From assembly GCA_964569295.1 (NCBI GenBank), contig CAZMVU010000030.1, positions 1 to 32,985 on the forward strand: 32,985 nt of DNA, in the 5' to 3' direction. This document shows positions 7,323 through 14,242 of the stretch, piece by piece (position 1 is the first letter of the stretch; the number at the start of each line of letters is the position of its first letter). Origin of the DNA: CAZMVU01 sp964569295. GTDB lineage: Bacteria > Hydrogenedentota > Hydrogenedentia > Hydrogenedentales > JAGMZX01. The notes under the pieces were generated by a model that saw only the letters and a list, made by a program, of their open reading frames with translations, did not search any database and was not told where the DNA came from. A program made the translations under genes and the position numbers.

Positions 7323-8306
7323 ATGTTTCCGGTTACACGCCTGCGCCGGATGCGGCGCAACAGCACCCTGCGCCGCATGATCCGCGAAACAACACTTCGC
7401 CCGGATAACCTGATACAACCATTGTTTGTGCGCCCTGGCCGGGGCGTTCGTAAGCCCATCGCGTCCATGCCGGGCCAGTGCCAGCTCAGTGTGGACAGGT
7501 GTGTTGAAGAATGCCGCGCCATCGCGGATGCGGCGGTGCCGGCGGTAATCCTCTTTGGCATTCCGGAATCGAAGGATGCCCTCGGTTCGGAGGCCTACAC
7601 GAGCGATGCGATTGTGTGCCGTGCCATCGAAGCCATCAAAGAGGCTCTGCCGGATTTGTGCGTCATCACGGATGTGTGCCTGTGCGAATACACAGACCAC
7701 GGCCACTGCGGCGTGGTCATGGACAACCGTGATGGCCGGCCCGACGTCGACAACGATGGCACCATCGAGTTGCTCGTGAAGGAGGCCGTGGCGCATGCGG
7801 CCCATGGCGCGGATATCGTGGCGCCCTCGGACATGATGGACGGGCGTGTCGGCGCGATTCGGGGCGCGCTGGACAACGCCGGACATGGCGATGTGCCGAT
7901 CATGGCGTACAGCGCAAAGTTTGCCTCGGCGTTCTACGGCCCCTTCCGCGACGCCGCCGAGTCGCCGCCGCAGTTCGGTGACCGACGCTCATACCAGATG
8001 GACCCGGCCAACGCGCAGGAGGCGTTGCGGGAAATTGCGGAAGATCTGGATGAGGGCGCCGACATGGTGATGGTGAAGCCGGCGCTGTCCTACCTCGATA
8101 TCATCCGTGCAGCGGCGGACACCTTCGAGGCGCCTCTCGCCGCATACAATGTGTCGGGCGAGTACGCCATGATCGAGGCCGCCGCCGCCAACGGCTGGAT
8201 AGACCGGGAAAGCGCCGTGCGTGAGGCGTTGCTGAGTATCCGGCGTGCCGGCGCGTCGCTCATCCTGACCTACTGGGCCAAGGAATTCGCGCCGAAGCTG
8301 GGCTGA
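7323..8306 (+). CDS. hemB: Delta-aminolevulinic acid dehydratase (porphobilinogen synthase)
   Basis: Condenses two 5-aminolevulinate molecules to porphobilinogen in tetrapyrrole synthesis (cytoplasm). Schiff-base lysines are K199 in YSAKFASAFYGPF and K252 in MVKPALSYLD. The metal site is the zinc type, with C119, C121 and C129 in DVCLCEYTDHGHC. The conserved R-rich N-terminus (RLRRMRRN), PLFV, PSDMMDGR and YNVSGEY motifs are also present. Length 327 is standard. Start ATG 7323 has GAGGT at 7311-7315, seven bases upstream, and matches the family N-terminus; an in-frame upstream extension to 7254 would run into the hairpin repeat and is rejected. It faces the sulfatase-like gene tail to tail with 24 bp between. 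Confidence 0.96.
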   Translation: MFPVTRLRRMRRNSTLRRMIRETTLRPDNLIQPLFVRPGRGVRKPIASMPGQCQLSVDRCVEECRAIADAAVPAVILFGIPESKDALGSEAYTSDAIVCRAIEAIKEALPDLCVITDVCLCEYTDHGHCGVVMDNRDGRPDVDNDGTIELLVKEAVAHAAHGADIVAPSDMMDGRVGAIRGALDNAGHGDVPIMAYSAKFASAFYGPFRDAAESPPQFGDRRSYQMDPANAQEALREIAEDLDEGADMVMVKPALSYLDIIRAAADTFEAPLAAYNVSGEYAMIEAAAANGWIDRESAVREALLSIRRAGASLILTYWAKEFAPKLG

Positions 8307-8330
8307 TAGCGTGTTGTCCGGCACCGATGG

Positions 8331-9818
8331 CTACAGGTAACCGAGCGCTTCCATGGCTTCACGCATGTCCTGTTCCTCGGTGGTCCAAGCCGGCTTGCCA
8401 AAGCGCTTGGCCTGTTTGCGCCCGCGAGCATAGGTATGCTCGAAATGGGTGCGGAGGCCATCGAGGGCGGGCGGCAGCGAGCCGTTTGCCACGAGGTTGT
8501 TCTTTTCCATGGGATCCGTGCGCAGGTTGTAGGCCTCCAGCGTGTTCTTGTGCTGGTCGATGATCAGCTTCTTCTCTCCTTCGGTAATGCCATAAACCCA
8601 TTTGTCAGGATAAGGCCGCAGGCCGTCTTGCACGGAGATGACCGTGCGGTTCTTGTCGACGGCGAGTGTGCCCGTGGGCGTAAAGAGGGGTTGCGCCTGC
8701 ACATAGTCGGCGGGCGTAAGGCCGGCGAAGGCGAGAAAAGTACTGTATAGGTCGTAGAGGGCGACGGTTTCGGGCACGCGCTGTTGCAGGGTTTGACCGG
8801 GCATGCGCACAATCAGCGGCACATGGGTCTGGTGCACATAGGGGGGTTGCATGTGGTAGTAAACACCATGTTCGCCGAAGGCTTCGCCGTGGTCGGAGAT
8901 ATAGGCGACGACGCTCTTGTCCAGCAGTCCGGTGCGTTCGAGGAAGCCGGTGAGGCGGCTGAACTGATGATCGATTCCGCGGATTTCTGCGGCGTAGAGG
9001 CGCTGGATATGGTCCATTACAGCGGCCGATTTTCCTTCGAGATTGACCCGGCCTTCGTCCCCTCGCAGGCGGGCGGGGTTCTCCATGTAGGCGGTGCAGA
9101 AGTCGCGGTCCTCGGAATTCATGCCCTCGAGCGCCAACGCCGGGGCAGTGCCATGCACGGTTTCGTAGGTGCTGTCCGCCGGCGTGAACGGATAATGGGG
9201 GTCGACGAAGTGCACGAACACAAAGAACGGCCTGTCCTGGTTCGCGTGCATCCACTGGATAATCGCCCGCATTTGCGCCGGCATGTTGAATTGGGCGTCA
9301 TGCTCGAAGTGGTTCATACCGCGCCGGAAGCCGAGTGATTCCGAAGCGATGACGCCGTTCTCGAGAAACCAGGCCGTGGCGTAGCCGGCAAGCTCGAGTT
9401 CTTCCGCGAGCAGCGCGAAATCGTCGCGCAACACCTGGGCCTCGCCCTTATGGTGGTTGTAATGGCCGTGGATGCCCAGGCCCGCTTCATGTACCCAAGG
9501 CGGCACGCCGGTGAAGAGGGAGGCGATGGAAGGCTTGGTCCAGGTAGCTTGCGTGTGACATTGCTCGAAGACATAGGCCTGCTGGGCAAACTCATCCAGC
9601 GCAGGCGATACGGGGAGCTCGAATCCGTGGACCCCTATCCGGTCCGCCCGGAGCGAGTCAGGCAGAAACACGATGATATTCGGCTTCTCGGTCAGCGGCG
9701 GGTTTACGCGAGGTGCGGCGGGTTCATGATCACCGAGGCAGCCGGTGGCGCCAAGTGCCAAAGCGCTCGCTGCAAGAAATTGCCGGCGCGAGAATGCATC
9801 GCTTGTTGCATGTTTCAT
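8331..9818 (-). CDS. Tat-exported sulfatase-fold hydrolase with non-canonical nucleophile
   Basis: A 495-residue alkaline-phosphatase-superfamily protein. The N-terminus has a twin-arginine signal (SRRQFLAA) followed by a hydrophobic stretch and ATGC with C27, suggesting a Tat-exported lipoprotein. The metal site is recognisable: D54 in FLPDSLRADR, then D309 and H310 in YISDHGEAFGEHG. The usual sulfatase signature C/S-x-P-S-R reads T94-K-P-S-I98 in the ATWTKPSIASLFTG context. Both the cysteine/serine that becomes formylglycine and the arginine are therefore missing. Family knowledge links a Thr nucleophile at this place to phosphotransferase or phosphodiesterase branches such as the LtaS type, so the substrate may not be a sulfate ester. 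It is transcribed alone, opposite hemB. No sulfatase-maturing enzyme is in the window. Confidence 0.88.
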   Translation of the reverse strand: MKHATSDAFSRRQFLAASALALGATGCLGDHEPAAPRVNPPLTEKPNIIVFLPDSLRADRIGVHGFELPVSPALDEFAQQAYVFEQCHTQATWTKPSIASLFTGVPPWVHEAGLGIHGHYNHHKGEAQVLRDDFALLAEELELAGYATAWFLENGVIASESLGFRRGMNHFEHDAQFNMPAQMRAIIQWMHANQDRPFFVFVHFVDPHYPFTPADSTYETVHGTAPALALEGMNSEDRDFCTAYMENPARLRGDEGRVNLEGKSAAVMDHIQRLYAAEIRGIDHQFSRLTGFLERTGLLDKSVVAYISDHGEAFGEHGVYYHMQPPYVHQTHVPLIVRMPGQTLQQRVPETVALYDLYSTFLAFAGLTPADYVQAQPLFTPTGTLAVDKNRTVISVQDGLRPYPDKWVYGITEGEKKLIIDQHKNTLEAYNLRTDPMEKNNLVANGSLPPALDGLRTHFEHTYARGRKQAKRFGKPAWTTEEQDMREAMEALGYL

Positions 9819-9863
9819 GGGTGGCAGGAGTCCTTTGAAGTATCGCCTGTAGTGTTTTCCTTG

Positions 9864-9872
9864 ATTCTAACA
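9864..9872 (-). promoter_or_regulatory. Candidate extended -10 upstream of the sulfatase-like gene
   Basis: On the minus strand TGT-TAGAAT (TGN plus a 5/6 match to TATAAT) lies 46 bp upstream of the sulfatase-like ATG. No convincing -35 box accompanies it. It is one of several extended -10-like sites in the window. Confidence 0.3.
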
Positions 9873-9890
9873 AATGGGGCGCCGTGGCGC

Positions 9891-10196
9891 CTACGGACAG
9901 GGCGGTTGAATTATCGGTCTGTAACGGGGCGGGTGGCGCCAGCCGGCAGGAGACAGGAACCACGCGTGATCCGACCATGCGGCATAACGTGCGATCATGA
10001 AGAGAAACCCTGGAACCATGGTGACAACGGGCCACCTAATGGGTGCCCGTAACGACCATAAGGCGGGGGAGAGTCGCCCCGCCAAGAGCGTGACAACTTT
10101 GATCTTGCTGATAAGCCAATACCGGGCAGCTTCATGAAGTATAGGAAACGGCCCACGGGAAACGGCTGAAGAATTACCTGACTTCAAGAAGAGCAC
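9891..10196 (-). CDS. Possible small hydrophobic protein, unknown
   Basis: A 101-residue frame starting with GTG at 10196, overlapping the end of the upstream frame by 23 bp. It contains a hydrophobic segment near residues 58-75 (WPVVTMVPGFLFMIARYAAW) and several amphipathic stretches rich in Trp and Arg, as in small membrane proteins. No family is recognised and no good ribosome site is present. A perfect 7-bp inverted repeat (10062-10068 with 10077-10083) falls inside it, which could also mean the region is non-coding. It may be the second gene of a two-gene unit with 10174-10869 or an accidental frame. Confidence 0.3.
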   Translation of the reverse strand: MLFLKSGNSSAVSRGPFPILHEAARYWLISKIKVVTLLAGRLSPALWSLRAPIRWPVVTMVPGFLFMIARYAAWSDHAWFLSPAGWRHPPRYRPIIQPPCP

Positions 10197-10869
10197 CTGG
10201 CTTCAGGCGAATCAGTATCGCCGGGAGTCTTGTCACCCCTGGGAACTCGTCTCCCCGGCAGGCAAGGATTGGCATGTACCTGAGCTGCGCGCCGATGCCC
10301 ATGAACTCGCGAAGAGGGCCGCTGTGACCATGGCGAGTGGCGAAAGGTCGAATCTCTATAGGAGCGTTCACCTCGATGGGGCGATCCGATCGCAGCATCA
10401 GGAACAGGTGGAATCTGTATTCGCGTGGCACCGGCCCCGGCGCCATCTGTTTGAGGAGGCTACCCGGATTCCTTACGCGGGTACCCAGTCCCCTTGTACT
10501 GCGGGACTCCCAAAAGGACACGGCGTTATTGTATCGAGCATGGATCAAGACGTTCAGCTTCACCTCAGCCGCTTGGACGGGGCGGCAACACCATCGTCCA
10601 TCCAGATCGACACGGGCGCAGAGCCGGATATAGCGGACATTCAACTCGAACCCGGCCGGCGAAGACTTACCCTTGGCACCACAGGAGACAGAATCGCCCT
10701 GCGTCTCGAAAAGAACGATAGCGACGCGGCCGATACCATAGTCCGACTCAGGACACATTCGCCCATGAAACGAGGCGTGGTTCAGGTGCAAGCATGTGAA
10801 CTCCAGCAGGGAAAGACAAGACCAGGCGATGATTGGTATCATGCAGCATGATTTGAAGCTGGAGGTCAT
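10174..10869 (-). CDS. Possible secreted protein of unknown function
   Basis: A 231-residue frame beginning at ATG 10869. The N-terminus (MTSSFKSCCMIPIIAWSCLSLLEFTC) resembles a signal peptide, possibly with a lipobox-like cysteine. The rest alternates strands and turns, with a C-terminal half that reads like a small beta-sandwich (FHLFLMLRSDRPIEVNAP, then ILIRLKPGALLEVR at the very end). I recognise no family. The opposing + frame (10324-10851) lacks such organisation. The start lies only 16 bp from the start of the divergent + strand gene, so promoters would have to overlap the coding regions; this is unusual and lowers confidence. An upstream extension to 10995 would overlap that neighbour and is not used. 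Confidence 0.42.
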   Translation of the reverse strand: MTSSFKSCCMIPIIAWSCLSLLEFTCLHLNHASFHGRMCPESDYGIGRVAIVLFETQGDSVSCGAKGKSSPAGFELNVRYIRLCARVDLDGRWCCRPVQAAEVKLNVLIHARYNNAVSFWESRSTRGLGTRVRNPGSLLKQMAPGPVPREYRFHLFLMLRSDRPIEVNAPIEIRPFATRHGHSGPLREFMGIGAQLRYMPILACRGDEFPGVTRLPAILIRLKPGALLEVR

Positions 10870-10885
10870 GGCATAACAACCGTTA

Positions 10886-12760
10886 ATGAGACACCCTATG
10901 CAACATTGCCCAATGTCACGCTTTTTATTCCTTTCGGCGGTGCTGGTCCTTGCCGCGCAGGCAGCGTCCATGGCGGAGTTATCGCTCTCCGGCACGGTAT
11001 TTGATGCGGAAGAAGCGCCGGTTGCCGGGGCGGCGGTATGGTTGAGTCAGGAGCGGCAGATCCGCGAGACCACCACGGACGCGGAGGGGAACTTCCGTTT
11101 CGCTGGCGTGGATGTCGGGGCGGTCGAAGTGGTGGCGTACAAGCCCGGGCTTGCTGTCGGCGGCTACACGGGCTTTCTGGCGGGGGAGGGCATGATCAGC
11201 ATTCACCTGTTGGAACCGGCCACGCTCACCCTGCGCATACGCGGCCCGGAGTACGAGCCGGTCCCGGGCGCACACATGCGCAGCATGCGGGTGAACAATA
11301 ACTTTCATGTGCCGGTAGAAGATCTCGTTCCGCACGGTTTTCCGCGGTTGCGCAGCAATGACGCGGGGGTGATCGAAGTGCCGTTGCTGCCGGAAGATGC
11401 GGTTTTGCGCATTGTGGTAGGGCACTATGACTATGCGGACCTCATGGTGCCTTTCCTGCCGGTGCTGGCGGATACGCAGGATTTCACTCTCGAACCGGGG
11501 GTGGAACTGCGCGGGCGCGTGATGCGCGGGGAGGACGGCGTTTCGGGCGCGCGCGTACTCTTGCTCCTCAGCACGGACCAGGGTTCCGTGGTGCGTGCAC
11601 AAGCCCTCTCGGACGAGGAAGGCCTGTACCGTATGCGCGCGCCGGCCGGCGGCTATACCCTCGGTGTGCGCCACCCGGACTATGCCGCGCCGCCGCCGGA
11701 AGCGGTCCTGCTCGATGCGGATGCAGAGGAGGAGATCGTCAACCTTGAATTACGCGCGCCACGGTTCATCACCGGACGCGTGGTGCAGGAGAATGAGCAA
11801 CCGAGCGCAGGGGTGCGTGTAGCGTATCGGGTCGGCGATACCATCTACGAGGAAACCTTCACCCAACATGACGGCACCTTCCGGCTCAAGGTGGGCACCA
11901 AGGAAGGGGTATTGTTGGTGGTGCCGCCGTCGGGATACATGCTCGAGTCCTTCGAGGCGGTGCCGTTCGACATGGGCGACAAGCAGCAGGTTGAGCTCGC
12001 CCCGATTACCCTGGTGCCGCTGCCGGAGATTACCGGCCGGGTCCTGGATGCCGATGGCAATGGCGTGCCCAAGGCGCTTGTCGAGACGGTGGGGCTCATG
12101 CCGCCGTACTGGAGCGTGACGGACGAAGAAGGAAAGTATTTCATCCAACTGCCGCGCATGCCGGAATCGCCCGAGGTGGCCCTGCTCGCGCAGCATCGGC
12201 TGCGGCTCTGGCGCAAACAGTTCGCGGTCGATCTGCGCCAGCGCCGTCAGCACGACGTGGAACTTGCACCCTATGAACCCGATCTCGAAGAGAGGCCGGT
12301 CACGGGTAATCGCAATGACCTCAGCGGCCTCGTGGGTGAGCCGGCGCCGCCGTTGGCCTGCGACACCTGGATCAATGCGGATGAGGTGACCATCGAGGAC
12401 TTGCGCGGCAAGGTGGTGGTGATTACCTTCTGGGCCAGTTTCGACGACAGCCCCCTGGGCTTGAACCGCATGGTCGAGATGCAGCTTCTCGACCGGCTCT
12501 ACGAAGACGTCGACGATGTAACGTTTGTCGGCATCCACGACGCGACGGTCGAGCCGGAAGAGGTCCGGAAATACGTGGAGAAGCACGCAATCAGTTTCCC
12601 CATCGGTTGCGATGCGGACCCCTTCAAAACCTTCGACAACTATGGAGTGAATTTTATCCCCCAGACGGTGGTTATCGACAAGGACGGAATACTGCGCTTT
12701 TTTCAGGTGGAAGACCGTTTGCCTTCGCTCATCAAGGCATTGCGCCGGCGCGACGGTTGA
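10886..12760 (+). CDS. Secreted carboxypeptidase-regulatory-repeat protein with cysteine-less redoxin domain
   Basis: A 624-residue protein with a signal peptide (core LFLSAVLVLAAQAA), then four or five beta-sandwich repeats of the carboxypeptidase regulatory-like type, recognisable by SGTVFDAEEAPVAGAAV, LRGRVMRGEDGVSGARV, ITGRVVQENEQPSAGVRV and ITGRVLDADGNGVPKALV. A TlpA/AhpC-like thioredoxin fold ends the protein (about 480-620): GEPAPP, DLRGKVVVITFWASF, then FIPQTVVIDKDG with the cis-proline. The position of the WCxPC redox pair reads WASFDDSPLG (about 516-525), so it has no catalytic cysteines. Normal thiol exchange is not expected, and the fold may have become a binding module. ATG codons at 10898 and 10913 are alternative starts; 10913 gives the most typical signal peptide. 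No strong Shine-Dalgarno is visible. Confidence 0.85.
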   Translation: MRHPMQHCPMSRFLFLSAVLVLAAQAASMAELSLSGTVFDAEEAPVAGAAVWLSQERQIRETTTDAEGNFRFAGVDVGAVEVVAYKPGLAVGGYTGFLAGEGMISIHLLEPATLTLRIRGPEYEPVPGAHMRSMRVNNNFHVPVEDLVPHGFPRLRSNDAGVIEVPLLPEDAVLRIVVGHYDYADLMVPFLPVLADTQDFTLEPGVELRGRVMRGEDGVSGARVLLLLSTDQGSVVRAQALSDEEGLYRMRAPAGGYTLGVRHPDYAAPPPEAVLLDADAEEEIVNLELRAPRFITGRVVQENEQPSAGVRVAYRVGDTIYEETFTQHDGTFRLKVGTKEGVLLVVPPSGYMLESFEAVPFDMGDKQQVELAPITLVPLPEITGRVLDADGNGVPKALVETVGLMPPYWSVTDEEGKYFIQLPRMPESPEVALLAQHRLRLWRKQFAVDLRQRRQHDVELAPYEPDLEERPVTGNRNDLSGLVGEPAPPLACDTWINADEVTIEDLRGKVVVITFWASFDDSPLGLNRMVEMQLLDRLYEDVDDVTFVGIHDATVEPEEVRKYVEKHAISFPIGCDADPFKTFDNYGVNFIPQTVVIDKDGILRFFQVEDRLPSLIKALRRRDG

Positions 12761-12788
12761 AGCCGGTGCCCGATGCGCGATGAATGCG

Positions 12789-12817
12789 TTGCGCGCTGGG
12801 GTGTCAGGTGCTATACT
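12789..12817 (+). promoter_or_regulatory. Candidate promoter of the PfkB kinase gene
   Basis: An extended -10, TGC-TATACT (12809-12817), lies 17 bp after a weak -35 TTGCGC (12789-12794). The expected transcript would begin near 12824, giving a leader of about 57 bases before the ATG at 12881. It sits just after the preceding gene ends at 12760. Confidence 0.5.
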
Positions 12818-12880
12818 CGGTGGCGTGTGGGTGCAACCGTTCAGGGCGGTAAACGCCTGTTGCTAAAGAGGTTATGAGTT

Positions 12881-13816
12881 ATGCCTGCTGACATGGTAAG
12901 TATCGGACTCGTGTGTGCCGACGTACTGGTACGTCCCGTCGACGCGCTGCCGGCACTGGGCACACTGGGCCTGGTAGACACACTGGACATGCAAGTAGGC
13001 GGCCTTGCGGGCGTTACGGCCGCGGTGTTCGCGCATTTGGGAGGTCAGGCCGCCTTTATCGGGCGCGTGGGTGACGATGCGTTCGGCCGCCAGAGCTTAC
13101 AGGTACTCGAACAGGCGGGCGTAGACACGCAGTACACCAAACGTGATCCCGCGCATGGTACGCCGGCCACGGTCGTGCTGGTGCGCAGTGATGGCGAGCG
13201 CACGTTTTTGCATCACCTCGGGGCGGCGGCGGCCCTCGCACCGGAAGACCTCGATGAGCAACTCATCTACGGGGCGCGGGCGGTGCATTGGGGCGGCCCG
13301 GGTGTGACACCGAAGTTGGATGGCGACCCGATGACACGGCTTTTCAAGGAGGCGCGGGCGCGTGGTGTGATCACCTCGTTCGATACGTGTTTCGACGGCG
13401 AAGGTATCTGGTTGCCGCGTATCGCCACGGTCCTGCCGCATACGGACATTGTTTTCAGTAGCCGGGAGGAGGCGCTGCACATCACCGGCGAGGAGGAACC
13501 CGAAGCCATGGCGCGGTTTTTCCAAAACCGGGGCGTGGGCACGGTTGTGATTAAACTCGGCGCGGAGGGCTTGCACGCCTATGCGGGAGAACAGGCGGTG
13601 CGTTTCCCCGCGCATGCGGTTTCGGCGGTGGACACCACGGGCGCCGGCGATGCGGCGTGTGCCGGCTTTTTACACGGGCGCCTCGCGGGCTGGGACCTCG
13701 AAAGGTGCGCACGTTATGCCAACGCAGTGGGCGCATTGAGTGTGCAGGTGGCGGGCGCGGTAAACGCCATCTCCGCGCCGGAACAGGTGGAAATTCAAAT
13801 GGAAGGAGCGGTGTAA
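12881..13816 (+). CDS. PfkB-family carbohydrate kinase
   Basis: Phosphorylates a sugar or nucleoside with ATP in the cytoplasm; the substrate cannot be told from sequence. The ribokinase fold is clear. The N-terminal glycine motif is VGGLAGVTAAVFAHLGG with GRVGDDAFG after it, and the C-terminal signature is DTTGAGDAACAGF, including the catalytic aspartate of the GAGD anion hole. VFSSREEALHITG corresponds to the N-x-x-E region. Length 311 is typical. The ribosome site AAGAGG lies upstream of ATG 12881. A strong Shine-Dalgarno for the next small gene lies in the last codons of this one, so they are cotranscribed. The start of the product (MVSIGLVCADVLVRPVD) matches fructokinase/ribokinase-like proteins with no added domain. 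Confidence 0.92.
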   Translation: MPADMVSIGLVCADVLVRPVDALPALGTLGLVDTLDMQVGGLAGVTAAVFAHLGGQAAFIGRVGDDAFGRQSLQVLEQAGVDTQYTKRDPAHGTPATVVLVRSDGERTFLHHLGAAAALAPEDLDEQLIYGARAVHWGGPGVTPKLDGDPMTRLFKEARARGVITSFDTCFDGEGIWLPRIATVLPHTDIVFSSREEALHITGEEEPEAMARFFQNRGVGTVVIKLGAEGLHAYAGEQAVRFPAHAVSAVDTTGAGDAACAGFLHGRLAGWDLERCARYANAVGALSVQVAGAVNAISAPEQVEIQMEGAV

Positions 13817-13818
13817 GC

Positions 13819-14109
13819 ATGTCGTACAAAAGCATCTCGTGTATGGTTCTGCTGGCGTGTTTGCTCGTGATGCCGGCGGTTACATTTGCGCAGGATGAGG
13901 CCGCGCCGGCCGATACGGACAAGGAATCGGCAGAAGCGGAAGCAGAAGCGGAAGAAAAAGCAGAAGAAGAAGCGAAAGAAGAAGTCGAAGAAGAAGCGGA
14001 AGCGGAAGCGGAAGCGGAAGAAGAAGCGGAAGAAGAGCCTGCGCAACCGCAGGAAAAGCTGCGCGGAAAGTCGGTGGCCGCTTTTTGGATGGTGGTACCC
14101 GGCAAGTAG
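13819..14109 (+). CDS. Small secreted protein with Glu/Ala repeat
   Basis: A 96-residue protein with a signal peptide (MSYKSISCMVLLACLLVMPAVTFA) cleaved before QDEAAP. About 45 residues of near-pure Glu/Ala/Lys follow, then a conserved-looking basic and hydrophobic tail (LRGKSVAAFWMVVPGK). GGAAGGAG at 13801-13808 is one of the best ribosome sites in the window and fixes the start. The gene follows the PfkB stop by 2 bp. The acidic tract is purine-rich (GAA and GCG codons). A similar EEAA-type tail ends the GH3 protein at 29653, so this tract may be a shared spacer or ion-binding element. The function is unknown. Confidence 0.72.
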   Translation: MSYKSISCMVLLACLLVMPAVTFAQDEAAPADTDKESAEAEAEAEEKAEEEAKEEVEEEAEAEAEAEEEAEEEPAQPQEKLRGKSVAAFWMVVPGK

Positions 14110-14242
14110 GTGTATGTAGCGGTACGGTTGCCTGGTGCCGTGCGATGCAGACATTGTTGGGAGGGCAGGGGTGCGGTGGCATCAAGGGATAGCGTTTTCA
14201 GCGTTGGCAGCATAGCAACCTGACCTTTAAGGGGAACAACGG

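Noticed and set aside
6318..7886. 522-codon minus frame opposite tsaD and hemB
   Set aside because: Shadow frame: both sense genes are clear families, and the antisense product is Arg/His-rich with no recognisable domain.
10062..10083. GGCGGGG/CCCCGCC hairpin as terminator
   Set aside because: No T-run on either strand and it lies within a possible coding frame.
13795..14154. Minus frame rich in Phe/Leu/Arg opposite the acidic tract
   Set aside because: It is simply the antisense of GAA/GCG repeats; the sense frame has a signal peptide and a strong ribosome site.
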